Positions 5,745 to 10,144 of a stretch of DNA of 10,144 bases are shown here, one piece after another. How positions within the stretch are numbered: the first letter of the stretch is position 1; the number at the start of each line of letters is the position of its first letter. The notes under the pieces were generated by a model that saw only the letters and a list, made by a program, of their open reading frames with translations, had not been told where the DNA came from and ran no database searches. Source of the DNA: Nanosynbacter sp. (lineage in GTDB: Bacteria > Patescibacteriota > Saccharimonadia > Saccharimonadales > Saccharimonadaceae); the NCBI GenBank assembly GCA_015257485.1, contig JABZKC010000024.1, forward strand, positions 1 through 10,144, read 5' to 3'. The position numbers and the translations under genes are program-made.

Positions 5745-7757
5745 TTAGCTATTTTCGGCGTCTTTGATTTTTTGGATCATATCACGAAGCTTGGCAGCTT
5801 GCTCGAATTCGAGATTGGCGGCTGCGAGTTGCATTTGCTCAGAAAGTTCTTTCATCAGAGACGGGAGCTCGGTTTTTGGTACTTTCTTAAGGTCTAATTT
5901 ATCTTCCTTGGCCTTTTCTGGAATAATCGCACGGAGGCCCAACGAGATTTCTTTTTTAATAGAGGTCGGAGTGATACCATGTTCACGATTATAGGCTTGC
6001 TGGATTTCACGGCGACGATTGGTTTCGGAAATTGCCCGCTCCATACTTTCGGTAATATTATCGGCATACATAATGACGTGGCCTTCGACATGACGCGCAG
6101 CACGACCAATGGTCTGAATAAGCGCTGACTCAGAACGCAAGAAACCTTCTTTATCAGCATCGAGAATTGCCACGAGCGAAACTTCTGGTAGATCCAAACC
6201 TTCGCGCAGTAAATTAATACCGACCAAGACATCATAAACACCAGAACGCAAATCACGCAAAATATCGCCGCGCTCCAGGGTATCGATGTCGGAATGAATA
6301 TAGGCGGTTTTAATCTTATGGTCTTTCAAGTGATCGGTCAAATCCTCCGCCATGCGCTTAGTCAAGGTCGTGACGATGACGCGTTGATTTTTGGAGATAC
6401 GGTCTTCGATTTCATGCATCAAATCATCAATTTGGCCTTCACTTGGTCGAACTTCGATTTCTGGATCAAGCAGACCGGTCGGGCGAATTACTTGCTCGGC
6501 TGGCTTAGGGGAGACTTCTAGTTCATACTTGCCAGGAGTAGCGGAAACATAGACCGCGCGGCGAATATGAGTTTCAAATTCATCAAAAGTAAGTGGGCGA
6601 TTATCCAGTGCGCTCGGCAAACGAAAACCATATTCTACTAGGGTGGATTTTCTGGCGTGGTCACCATTATACATACCGCGTACCTGTGGCAAAGTCATAT
6701 GTGATTCGTCGACCAGTAAGAGAAAATCATCTGGGAAGAAATCGAGCAAAGTCGCTGGTGGTTCTCCGGCCTTACGGCCATCTAGATGGCGAGAATAGTT
6801 TTCAATTCCTTTCACAAAGCCAGTTTCATTTAACATTTCGAGATCATATTTGGTGCGCTGAGAAATACGTTGCGCTTCCAGATATTTATGATTAGCCTCG
6901 AAATATTTTAGACGTTCGTCAAATTCGGCTTGAATTAAGTCGATGGCGCGATCGAGTTGATCTTTCGGGGTGGCGTAGTGGGTATTCGGGAAGATGAAAA
7001 CTTGATCGGGTTTTTCGCGGACTTCGGCGGTGAGTGGATCGATGATTTTAACTTCTTCAAGATCATCAAAAGCAAATTCGAAGCGATAGGCAATTTCACC
7101 CGAAGCTGGGAAGAGATCAATGGTGTCACCCTTGACCCGGAAATTTCCACGTTCAAAAGCCAGGTCATTTCGGTGATACTGCATGGCTATAAGATAAATC
7201 ATCAGATTAGTCTGATTGAGCTTGGCGGCGGGAAAAGTGTTTTTCGAAACTACCTGCCAAGTATGACCGGTTTTCTCGAGATGCAGGGACATTTCGGTGT
7301 AATGATCCGGCGAGCCAATACCATAGATACAGGACACCGAAGCGACAATAATCGTATCTTTACGCGTGAGTAATGAAACCGTGGCGGCATGGCGCAAACG
7401 ATCAATTTCGTCATTGATAGCGGAATCTTTCTCGATATAAGTATCAGTGCTAGCAATATAGGCTTCCGGCTGATAGTAATCGAAATAAGAAACAAAATAA
7501 TGCACCTCGTTCTCGGGGAAAAATTCACGAAATTCGGAATAGAGCTGAGCGGCCAGGGTTTTATTGTGGGCGAGAATCAGAGTCGGCTTCTGGATATTAG
7601 CAATGAGATTCGCCATAGTAAAAGTCTTGCCGGAGCCCGTAACGCCAAGCAAAGTCTGCTCACGAATCCCCATCTTGAGACCACGCGTGAGCTGAGCAAT
7701 AGCCGCCGGCTGATCGCCGGTGGGCTGGAATTTACTATGTAGGCGAAACTCTGGCAT
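5745..7757 (-). CDS. uvrB: Excinuclease ABC subunit B (UvrB)
   Basis: UvrB is the damage-verifying helicase-like subunit of nucleotide excision repair. It is loaded by UvrA and recruits the UvrC nuclease. The 670-residue length is normal. Walker A GVTGSGKT is at 38-45. The beta-hairpin that clamps DNA is at about 87-115 and includes YFDYYQPEAY. Walker B DESH is at 350-353. The second RecA-like domain has GINLLREGLD (513-522) and QTIGRAARH (548-556). The C-terminal UVR motif that binds UvrC spans about 634-666 (LANLEFEQAAKLRD-like). The start at ATG 7757 gives the usual MPEFRLHSKFQPTGDQ N-terminus. A TATAAT lies 8 nt upstream with no ribosome site, suggesting a leaderless message. The shared TTAACTCAGG motif sits upstream of the -35, so regulation with other genes is plausible. 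uvrA and uvrC are not in the window. Confidence 0.98.
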   Translation of the reverse strand: MPEFRLHSKFQPTGDQPAAIAQLTRGLKMGIREQTLLGVTGSGKTFTMANLIANIQKPTLILAHNKTLAAQLYSEFREFFPENEVHYFVSYFDYYQPEAYIASTDTYIEKDSAINDEIDRLRHAATVSLLTRKDTIIVASVSCIYGIGSPDHYTEMSLHLEKTGHTWQVVSKNTFPAAKLNQTNLMIYLIAMQYHRNDLAFERGNFRVKGDTIDLFPASGEIAYRFEFAFDDLEEVKIIDPLTAEVREKPDQVFIFPNTHYATPKDQLDRAIDLIQAEFDERLKYFEANHKYLEAQRISQRTKYDLEMLNETGFVKGIENYSRHLDGRKAGEPPATLLDFFPDDFLLLVDESHMTLPQVRGMYNGDHARKSTLVEYGFRLPSALDNRPLTFDEFETHIRRAVYVSATPGKYELEVSPKPAEQVIRPTGLLDPEIEVRPSEGQIDDLMHEIEDRISKNQRVIVTTLTKRMAEDLTDHLKDHKIKTAYIHSDIDTLERGDILRDLRSGVYDVLVGINLLREGLDLPEVSLVAILDADKEGFLRSESALIQTIGRAARHVEGHVIMYADNITESMERAISETNRRREIQQAYNREHGITPTSIKKEISLGLRAIIPEKAKEDKLDLKKVPKTELPSLMKELSEQMQLAAANLEFEQAAKLRDMIQKIKDAENS

Positions 7758-7765
7758 ACTTATAT

Positions 7766-7794
7766 ATTATACAATTTTTGAGCTGATTACGCAA
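7766..7794 (-). promoter_or_regulatory. uvrB promoter
   Basis: TTGCGT (7789-7794), a 17-nt spacer and a perfect TATAAT (7766-7771) lie on the minus strand. The start is predicted near 7759, about two nt before the ATG at 7757, so the mRNA has essentially no leader. Confidence 0.65.
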
Positions 7795-7801
7795 AATTCG
7801 C

Positions 7802-7819
7802 CCTGAGTTAATATCTCAA
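7802..7819 (-). promoter_or_regulatory. Putative operator: TTAACTCAGG motif, copy 2 (uvrB)
   Basis: Read toward uvrB it is TTGAGATATTAACTCAGG. The imperfect palindrome TGAGATATTAACTCA lies within it. It ends 7 nt before the -35 and exactly 30 nt before the -10 hexamer. This copy lacks the AGTG/CACT palindrome of copies 1 and 3. Placement upstream of uvrB invites the idea of a damage-response site, but it does not match the known LexA boxes of E. coli or Bacillus. Confidence 0.55.
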
Positions 7820-7821
7820 TT

Positions 7822-8154
7822 TTATGATTTCATTTCAAAAATAGAATACATTCCAAATAGATATTTAAAGATTTCATCATCCGCATCGCTTGCGTTTTCT
7901 AAGGTTTCAATTTTTCTTGGGATAGCCTCCAGATTGTCAAAACCACCCTCACGATAACATTCAAGCTCAGATTCGACACCATGGTGCGAATAAGTATTCA
8001 CTAATAGGTACTTTTTATTCGTAGACTGATTTTTGATAATCCAGAAAAACTCGCCTCTTCCAAATGCGCCGCCTACTTCCACTAAGTAATCATCCATCGG
8101 TAATTGATATTTTGATATAATTTCACTTAATTCGCTTTCAGTCATTCCCCACAT
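7822..8154 (-). CDS. Small hypothetical protein
   Basis: This 110-residue acidic protein ends in TAA at 7822, beside the uvrB regulatory motif. I do not recognise the family. The N-terminus is a short helix (MTESELSEIISKY), followed by strand-like segments with aromatic residues (DYLVEVGGAFGRGEFFWIIKN and KKYLLVNTYSHHGVE), then a helical C-terminus. It has no signal peptide or membrane segment. The size, acidity and alpha/beta pattern would suit an immunity protein, but that is only an impression. ATG 8154 is preceded by GGAG at about 7 nt; ATG 8145 is an alternative. A TATAAT at 8171-8176 would start transcription near 8164, leaving a very short leader. Confidence 0.65.
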   Translation of the reverse strand: MWGMTESELSEIISKYQLPMDDYLVEVGGAFGRGEFFWIIKNQSTNKKYLLVNTYSHHGVESELECYREGGFDNLEAIPRKIETLENASDADDEIFKYLFGMYSIFEMKS

Positions 8155-8170
8155 CTCGATGCTCCATAGG

Positions 8171-8176
8171 ATTATA
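8171..8176 (-). promoter_or_regulatory. Probable -10 box for the 7822-8154 gene
   Basis: A perfect TATAAT on the minus strand sits in a very AT-rich stretch. The predicted start near 8164 leaves about 10 nt before ATG 8154. There is no extended TG and no good -35, so the assignment is tentative. Confidence 0.35.
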
Positions 8177-8470
8177 GGCTATATGCTTTATACGTTATAT
8201 ATAGTATAGATTCTATAAAATTACAAGCGATTCCTCTATACCAACAAAAACCGCCCTGATGGCAGCTTTTCTGTAAACAGCTTGATTGGTGCCCCTACTA
8301 CTATAGTGACACACATTTTGGAGTTGTTTTTTATTTCTAGGACTTTTTCTGACTTTTTTGTTCATCCCTGTAAAATTAATCGGGGGCGGAGTCGCTAAGA
8401 GGAAGGTGCTTTTGAAACGACCTTCTTTCGCTAACGGCTCAAAATCTAACTGATTATAAGAGGTGATAAG
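8177..8470. other. Intergenic region, no convincing gene
   Basis: No reading frame here looks coding. A weak minus-strand frame (ATG 8365 to 8213) has no ribosome site and an unlikely composition. Visible structure is: CTGT-TT-ACAG and nearby AGCTG copies at about 8262-8283, long T-tracts at about 8325-8360, and an inverted repeat GAAGGT/ACCTTC with a 12-nt loop (about 8402-8426) flanked by two TCGCTAA copies. A 9-bp match to the 3' end of the tRNA-Leu gene is at 8286-8294. It may be the left end of an integrated element plus the upstream region of the nuclease gene. Confidence 0.4.
8286..8294 (-). repeat. Candidate distal attachment-site copy of the tRNA-Leu 3' end
   Basis: TTGGTGCCC (minus strand GGGCACCAA) is identical to 9197-9205, which is the acceptor end, discriminator and CCA of the tRNA-Leu gene plus one base. 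The orientation is the one expected if an element inserted at the tRNA 3' end. Nine bases is short, so chance is possible. Confidence 0.35.
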
Positions 8471-8479
8471 TGATATAAT
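8471..8479 (+). promoter_or_regulatory. Extended -10 promoter of the nuclease gene
   Basis: TGaTATAAT is a perfect extended -10. It ends 7 nt before ATG 8487, predicting a transcription start at the start codon or one base before it. No -35 is evident. An AGGTG at 8461-8465 is too far upstream to serve ATG 8487. Confidence 0.6.
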
Positions 8480-8486
8480 ATGGGTA

Positions 8487-8870
8487 ATGAAGAAAAAGGG
8501 TAAAATCACTCCTAACGGTGTAGTCTTGAAGACTCACGAGAACGCTACTGCAGTTTTTCTGACCGAGCAAGGCTTTGACGTGGAACTTATCCCTGCCAGT
8601 AATATGGAGGGTGTGCACACGCCTGATATTAAGATGGACGGACTAAAGTGGGAGATGAAAGCCCCTCTCGGCGAGGGTAATCAACTGATGGAAAACACCA
8701 TCCAGAGAGCCCTGAGACAATCACAAAACATCATTATTGACCTCAGGCATACAAAAAGACACCAGACGAAGTGTCTAAGAGAACTTGAAAAGCAGTTCCT
8801 AAACAAGAAAGGCATAAAACGCTTGAAGGTCATCACAAAAAGCGGCAAAACCCTTGATTTTGAGAAATAA
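8487..8870 (+). CDS. Stand-alone CdiA C-terminal-type tRNA nuclease (PD-(D/E)XK fold)
   Basis: This 127-residue protein matches the CdiA-CT tRNase domain known from contact-dependent inhibition toxins (Bp1026b type), which cleave tRNA. Key features are Glu18 (HENATAVFLTEQGFDVELIP), Asp47 in GVHTPDI, and Glu56-x-Lys58 in WEMKAPLG. Together these give the D...ExK active-site pattern of PD-(D/E)XK nucleases. The C-terminal half (ALRQSQNIIIDLRHTKRHQ, then KRLKVITKSGKTLDFEK) is typical of the family. Here the domain stands alone, without the large CdiA protein or a delivery domain. The frame extends to GTG 8463, but ATG 8487 is preferred because the promoter -10 lies inside that extension. It sits beside a recombinase remnant and a tRNA gene, so transfer is likely. 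No clear immunity gene is adjacent. It could be a domesticated nuclease or an element-encoded toxin. Confidence 0.75.
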   Translation: MKKKGKITPNGVVLKTHENATAVFLTEQGFDVELIPASNMEGVHTPDIKMDGLKWEMKAPLGEGNQLMENTIQRALRQSQNIIIDLRHTKRHQTKCLRELEKQFLNKKGIKRLKVITKSGKTLDFEK

Positions 8871-8892
8871 TTGGAGTATAACTATAGGCAAT

Positions 8893-8933
8893 GAGGGCAG
8901 GACCTGCAGTGTAATATGCGGGATACCGCCCTC
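8893..8933 (+). other. GC-rich folded segment with nested inverted repeats
   Basis: GAGGGC (8893-8898) pairs with GCCCTC (8928-8933). Inside, GCAGG-A-CCTGC (8897-8907) and GCGG-GATA-CCGC (8918-8929) form two further hairpins. It starts 22 nt after the nuclease stop codon. No T-tract follows, so it is not a standard terminator. It could protect the 3' end of the mRNA or be a recombination site. Its right part overlaps the open frame of the recombinase remnant. Confidence 0.4.
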
Positions 8934-9197
8934 TTATAAGTTGGCAACTAGCCGACTTTTTATTGGATAGCGAGGCTAAGATTGAGAGTCTTGTTTCTTT
9001 GATGGAAAATCCTGCCGAAATCTGAAAGAAAGCCCCACTGGAGGTGCGTAGAATATTACAGGAGATTATTTTTCCTTTTGACATCAAGGCTAATCCTGGT
9101 ACTGAAGAGCTTGAGAAAGTTGGAACGCACAACTTGAGCCCACTCTACTCTGTTATTCCACAAAAAAATGACTCAAATGAGCCATCTAACTCCCCTT
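8915..9197 (+). pseudogene. Serine recombinase C-terminal remnant
   Basis: This frame has no start region and begins right after a TAA. It reads AGYRPLISWQLADFLLDSE..., then SLMENPAEI-stop-KKAPLEVRRILQ, then EIIFPFD and NLSPLYSVI. I recognise the pattern ENPAEIWKxAPLEVRRxLQxxIFPxG...xxSPLY from the C-terminal end of large serine recombinases common in CPR genomes. The TGA (9023-9025) sits where Trp is expected, and the segment after IFP looks shortened. The catalytic N-terminal domain is absent. The frame has no stop before the tRNA-Leu gene and reads straight into its 3' end. This is the arrangement of an integrase gene next to its attachment site. It is inactive, probably the relic that brought in the neighbouring nuclease gene. 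Confidence 0.6.
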
Positions 9198-9205
9198 TGG
9201 TGCCC
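9197..9205 (-). repeat. Candidate proximal attachment-site core in the tRNA 3' end
   Basis: TTGGTGCCC is the same nine bases, in the same orientation, as 8286-8294, 911 bp away. The pair encloses the nuclease gene and the recombinase remnant. Confidence 0.35.
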
Positions 9206-9282
9206 GAGACTGGACTTGAACCAGCACGCCGTGAGGCATATGCTCCTAAGGCATACGTGTATACCAATTTCACCACTCGGGC
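9198..9282 (-). tRNA. tRNA-Leu (anticodon UAG), CCA encoded
   Basis: The 85-nt gene folds as a class II tRNA. Acceptor stem GCCCGAG pairs with CTCGGGC, followed by discriminator A and genomic CCA. Anticodon stem TATGC/GCATA encloses loop CTTAGGA, giving anticodon UAG for leucine CUA and, by wobble, other CUN codons. The long variable arm has stem GCC/GGC. The T arm GCTGG-TTCAAGT-CCAGT has one G-U pair. The 3' end faces the recombinase remnant, as expected for an integration target. The gene is intact. Confidence 0.95.
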
Positions 9283-9290
9283 ATGCTGAT

Positions 9291-9319
9291 ATTATATAAA
9301 ATTATTGGAGATTGTTCAA
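9291..9319 (-). promoter_or_regulatory. tRNA-Leu promoter
   Basis: TTGAAC (9314-9319), a 17-nt spacer and a perfect TATAAT (9291-9296) lie on the minus strand. The predicted start near 9284 is two bases from the mature 5' end. The -35 lies inside the last codons of the 9302-10048 gene. Confidence 0.65.
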
Positions 9320-10048
9320 GTCGCTGGATTGAACCTGATTTTCTGAAATAGAAGGATTTTGGGATTCGATTGGGATTCCCTGAGTAGATTGAACTGGGGC
9401 CTCTGGAGCTGATGGAGGTAAATTCTCGGCGGCTGGTTGAATTGGCACTTGTTGGGTTGGGGCTTCCGAGGCTGGCTGAATCGGAATTTCGACAACTGAC
9501 TGGACAGGAGCTTCAGGAATGGACTGAGTTGGAACTTCTGAGACTGGCTGAACTGGGGCTTCAGGAGCCGCCGTTTGCGCACGATTCAAGGCAAAAGCGC
9601 CTTGAAATGGCACATTTTTGCCGCGGACGTATTGGTATTCATATTTTTGATCGGTAGCTAGCATCAGCATGATGATTGGCGAGAAGAAAATCGTTAAATA
9701 CGGAAAGGCTGGCTGTTTTTCACCAAGAGCAGCCGGTAACTTGTAACAGAAAATAAAGTACGGAATCAAACCGAGCACTGGAATCAGAATCGATATAGCG
9801 AACAACTTATTTAGTTCCACCGCATCATAAAGCTTCATCAGGCCAAATACCGGAATGGCGCCCTGCCACATTTTTTTCTCGCCATAAATCTTCTTCATCA
9901 GAAGGACCTTGCCGGCGATATAGAGGCCGAGGATAATCAATAATAGCAGTAAGGTAATAATATTCGAAGCCAAAACCTCGCCTAGGCTAGGCATCTTGGT
10001 CATATAATTATTGCTAAAGAAATAATCGTAAATCTTTTGAAAGTTCAT
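9302..10048 (-). CDS. DUF5684-like membrane protein with P/Q-rich repeat tail
   Basis: This 248-residue protein has three predicted membrane helices (about 27-51, 82-102 and 114-131), with the pattern WQGAIPVFGLMKLYDAVELNKLF...IPVLGLIPYFIFCYKLPAALGE, which resembles DUF5684 proteins. The function of that family is unknown. The second part (about 158-248) is a disordered-looking tail of Pro, Gln, Glu, Val and Ser built from about 16-residue repeats starting EAPVQ. No signal-peptide cleavage site is obvious, and it is probably anchored in the cytoplasmic membrane. ATG 10048 is 6 nt after an extended -10, with no ribosome site, so a leaderless mRNA is likely. The TTAACTCAGG motif lies upstream. 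The stop is 19 bp upstream of the tRNA-Leu gene in the same direction, and the tRNA promoter overlaps its 3' end. Confidence 0.8.
   Translation of the reverse strand: MNFQKIYDYFFSNNYMTKMPSLGEVLASNIITLLLLLIILGLYIAGKVLLMKKIYGEKKMWQGAIPVFGLMKLYDAVELNKLFAISILIPVLGLIPYFIFCYKLPAALGEKQPAFPYLTIFFSPIIMLMLATDQKYEYQYVRGKNVPFQGAFALNRAQTAAPEAPVQPVSEVPTQSIPEAPVQSVVEIPIQPASEAPTQQVPIQPAAENLPPSAPEAPVQSTQGIPIESQNPSISENQVQSSDLNNLQ
9353..9562 (-). repeat. Degenerate 48-bp coding repeat (EAPVQ units)
   Basis: Two full 16-codon units (EAPVQPVSEVPTQSIP and EAPVQSVVEIPIQPAS) are followed by shortened and diverged units (EAPTQQVPIQPAA, ENLPPSAP) and a last EAPVQSTQGIPIESQNP. All are in frame, so copy number can change without breaking the gene. 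Such Pro-rich tails often act as flexible spacers or binding arms. Confidence 0.75.
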
Positions 10049-10054
10049 AAACTA

Positions 10055-10083
10055 ATTTTAGCATAAACACGATAAAATTACAC
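10055..10083 (-). promoter_or_regulatory. Extended -10 promoter of the DUF5684-like gene
   Basis: TGcTAAAAT, with the hexamer at 10055-10060, lies 6 nt before ATG 10048. At 17-nt spacing the -35 is GTGTAA (10078-10083), a poor match that may explain a need for an activator at the motif next to it. The nine-base extended -10 is identical to that of the ABC operon. Confidence 0.55.
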
Positions 10084-10090
10084 TTTGAAA

Positions 10091-10118
10091 CCTGAGTTAA
10101 CATCTCAAGTGCAACACT
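10091..10118 (-). promoter_or_regulatory. Putative operator: TTAACTCAGG motif, copy 3, with AGTG/CACT palindrome
   Basis: Read toward the 10048 gene it is CTTGAGATGTTAACTCAGG (10091-10109), ending 30 nt before the -10. It adjoins AGTG-CAA-CACT (10108-10118), the same two-part layout as copy 1. The imperfect palindrome TGAGATGTTAACTCA would be centred near -52 from the predicted start. Genes beyond the right edge could share the site. Confidence 0.55.
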
Positions 10119-10144
10119 AACCAATAAAAAGAGACATCAATCGT

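Noticed and set aside
6294..7373. Several plus-strand frames of 75-138 codons.
   Set aside because: All lie opposite uvrB, whose protein is unmistakable.
7802..7819. LexA/SOS box at uvrB.
   Set aside because: The sequence does not fit the known E. coli CTG-N10-CAG or Bacillus GAACN4GTTC forms, and the same motif precedes genes not linked to DNA damage. A damage role remains only a hypothesis.
8288..8315. Possible second tRNA 3' end (GGGCACCA) on the minus strand.
   Set aside because: There is no T-arm (TTCRANT), anticodon arm or matching acceptor strand. It is kept only as a possible attachment-site copy.
8213..8509. Minus-strand 98-codon frame in the intergenic region.
   Set aside because: It has no ribosome site, an unlikely composition, and overlaps the promoter and start of the nuclease gene. 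No family was recognised.
9023..9025. In-frame TGA at a position where Trp is expected, together with no TGA stop codons among the ten complete genes, hinting at a recoded UGA.
   Set aside because: Full-length uvrB, the ABC genes and the UDG-like gene have no in-frame TGA, whereas lineages that recode UGA (for example to glycine) use it often. The recombinase frame is a decayed fragment, so a nonsense mutation is the simpler explanation.
9044..9289. Plus-strand frame continuing through PETGLEPARREAYAPK as a protein.
   Set aside because: That part is the reverse strand of the tRNA-Leu gene, a well-known false protein tail. Only the part before 9198 is treated as recombinase relic.
1..10144. 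CRISPR arrays, rRNA genes, insertion sequences with terminal inverted repeats, riboswitches.
   Set aside because: No regularly spaced repeats, rRNA-like segments, transposase genes or recognisable riboswitch cores were seen. The tandem repeats present are the 37-bp gene-end copies and the coding P/Q repeats.

Overview
The window looks like chromosome from a small-genome bacterium of the Patescibacteria/CPR type, most likely Candidatus Saccharibacteria. This is inference. It rests on the pairing of a three-helix DUF5684-like membrane protein with a P/Q-rich tail, a compact cysteine-free UDG-like protein, an orphan BceAB-type transporter, many short unrecognised proteins, a recombinase remnant that reads into a tRNA gene, and promoters that often sit right at the start codon. 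The standard genetic code fits: all long genes are intact, and no real gene here ends in TGA.

Layout. (1) 1-2032: a coiled-coil protein with a DUF1771-like segment runs leftward off the window edge. Beside it are three unrecognised small proteins, one on the plus strand and two on the minus strand. (2) 2067-5093: a two-gene minus-strand operon for a BceAB-type antimicrobial-peptide ABC transporter. The 3' end of its permease gene, stop codon included, is copied twice more in tandem with a 37-bp period. (3) 5131-7757: a UDG-like protein (plus) and full-length UvrB (minus) meet tail to tail with 2 bp between their stop codons, forming a small DNA-repair pair. The UDG-like gene and the ABC operon have back-to-back overlapping promoters. 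(4) 7822-8154: another unrecognised small protein. (5) 8286-9282: a probable decayed integrated element next to a tRNA-Leu(UAG) gene. It holds a stand-alone CdiA-CT-like PD-(D/E)XK nuclease and a broken serine-recombinase C-terminus. A 9-bp copy of the tRNA 3' end lies at its far side. (6) 9302-10048: the DUF5684-like membrane protein.

Two genome-scale signals stand out. First, seven of eleven protein starts have a -10 box, often extended TGnTATAAT-like, only 6-10 nt upstream and no Shine-Dalgarno sequence, so their mRNAs are probably leaderless or nearly so. The ABC transporter genes instead have clear Shine-Dalgarno sites. Second, an imperfect palindrome (consensus GAGAWRTTAAYTCAGG-like, read toward the gene) precedes the promoters of uvrB, the DUF5684-like gene and the DUF1771-like gene. 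In all three it ends exactly 30 nt before the -10 hexamer, with the -35 position 7 nt after it. This looks like an undescribed operator or activator site shared by a small regulon.
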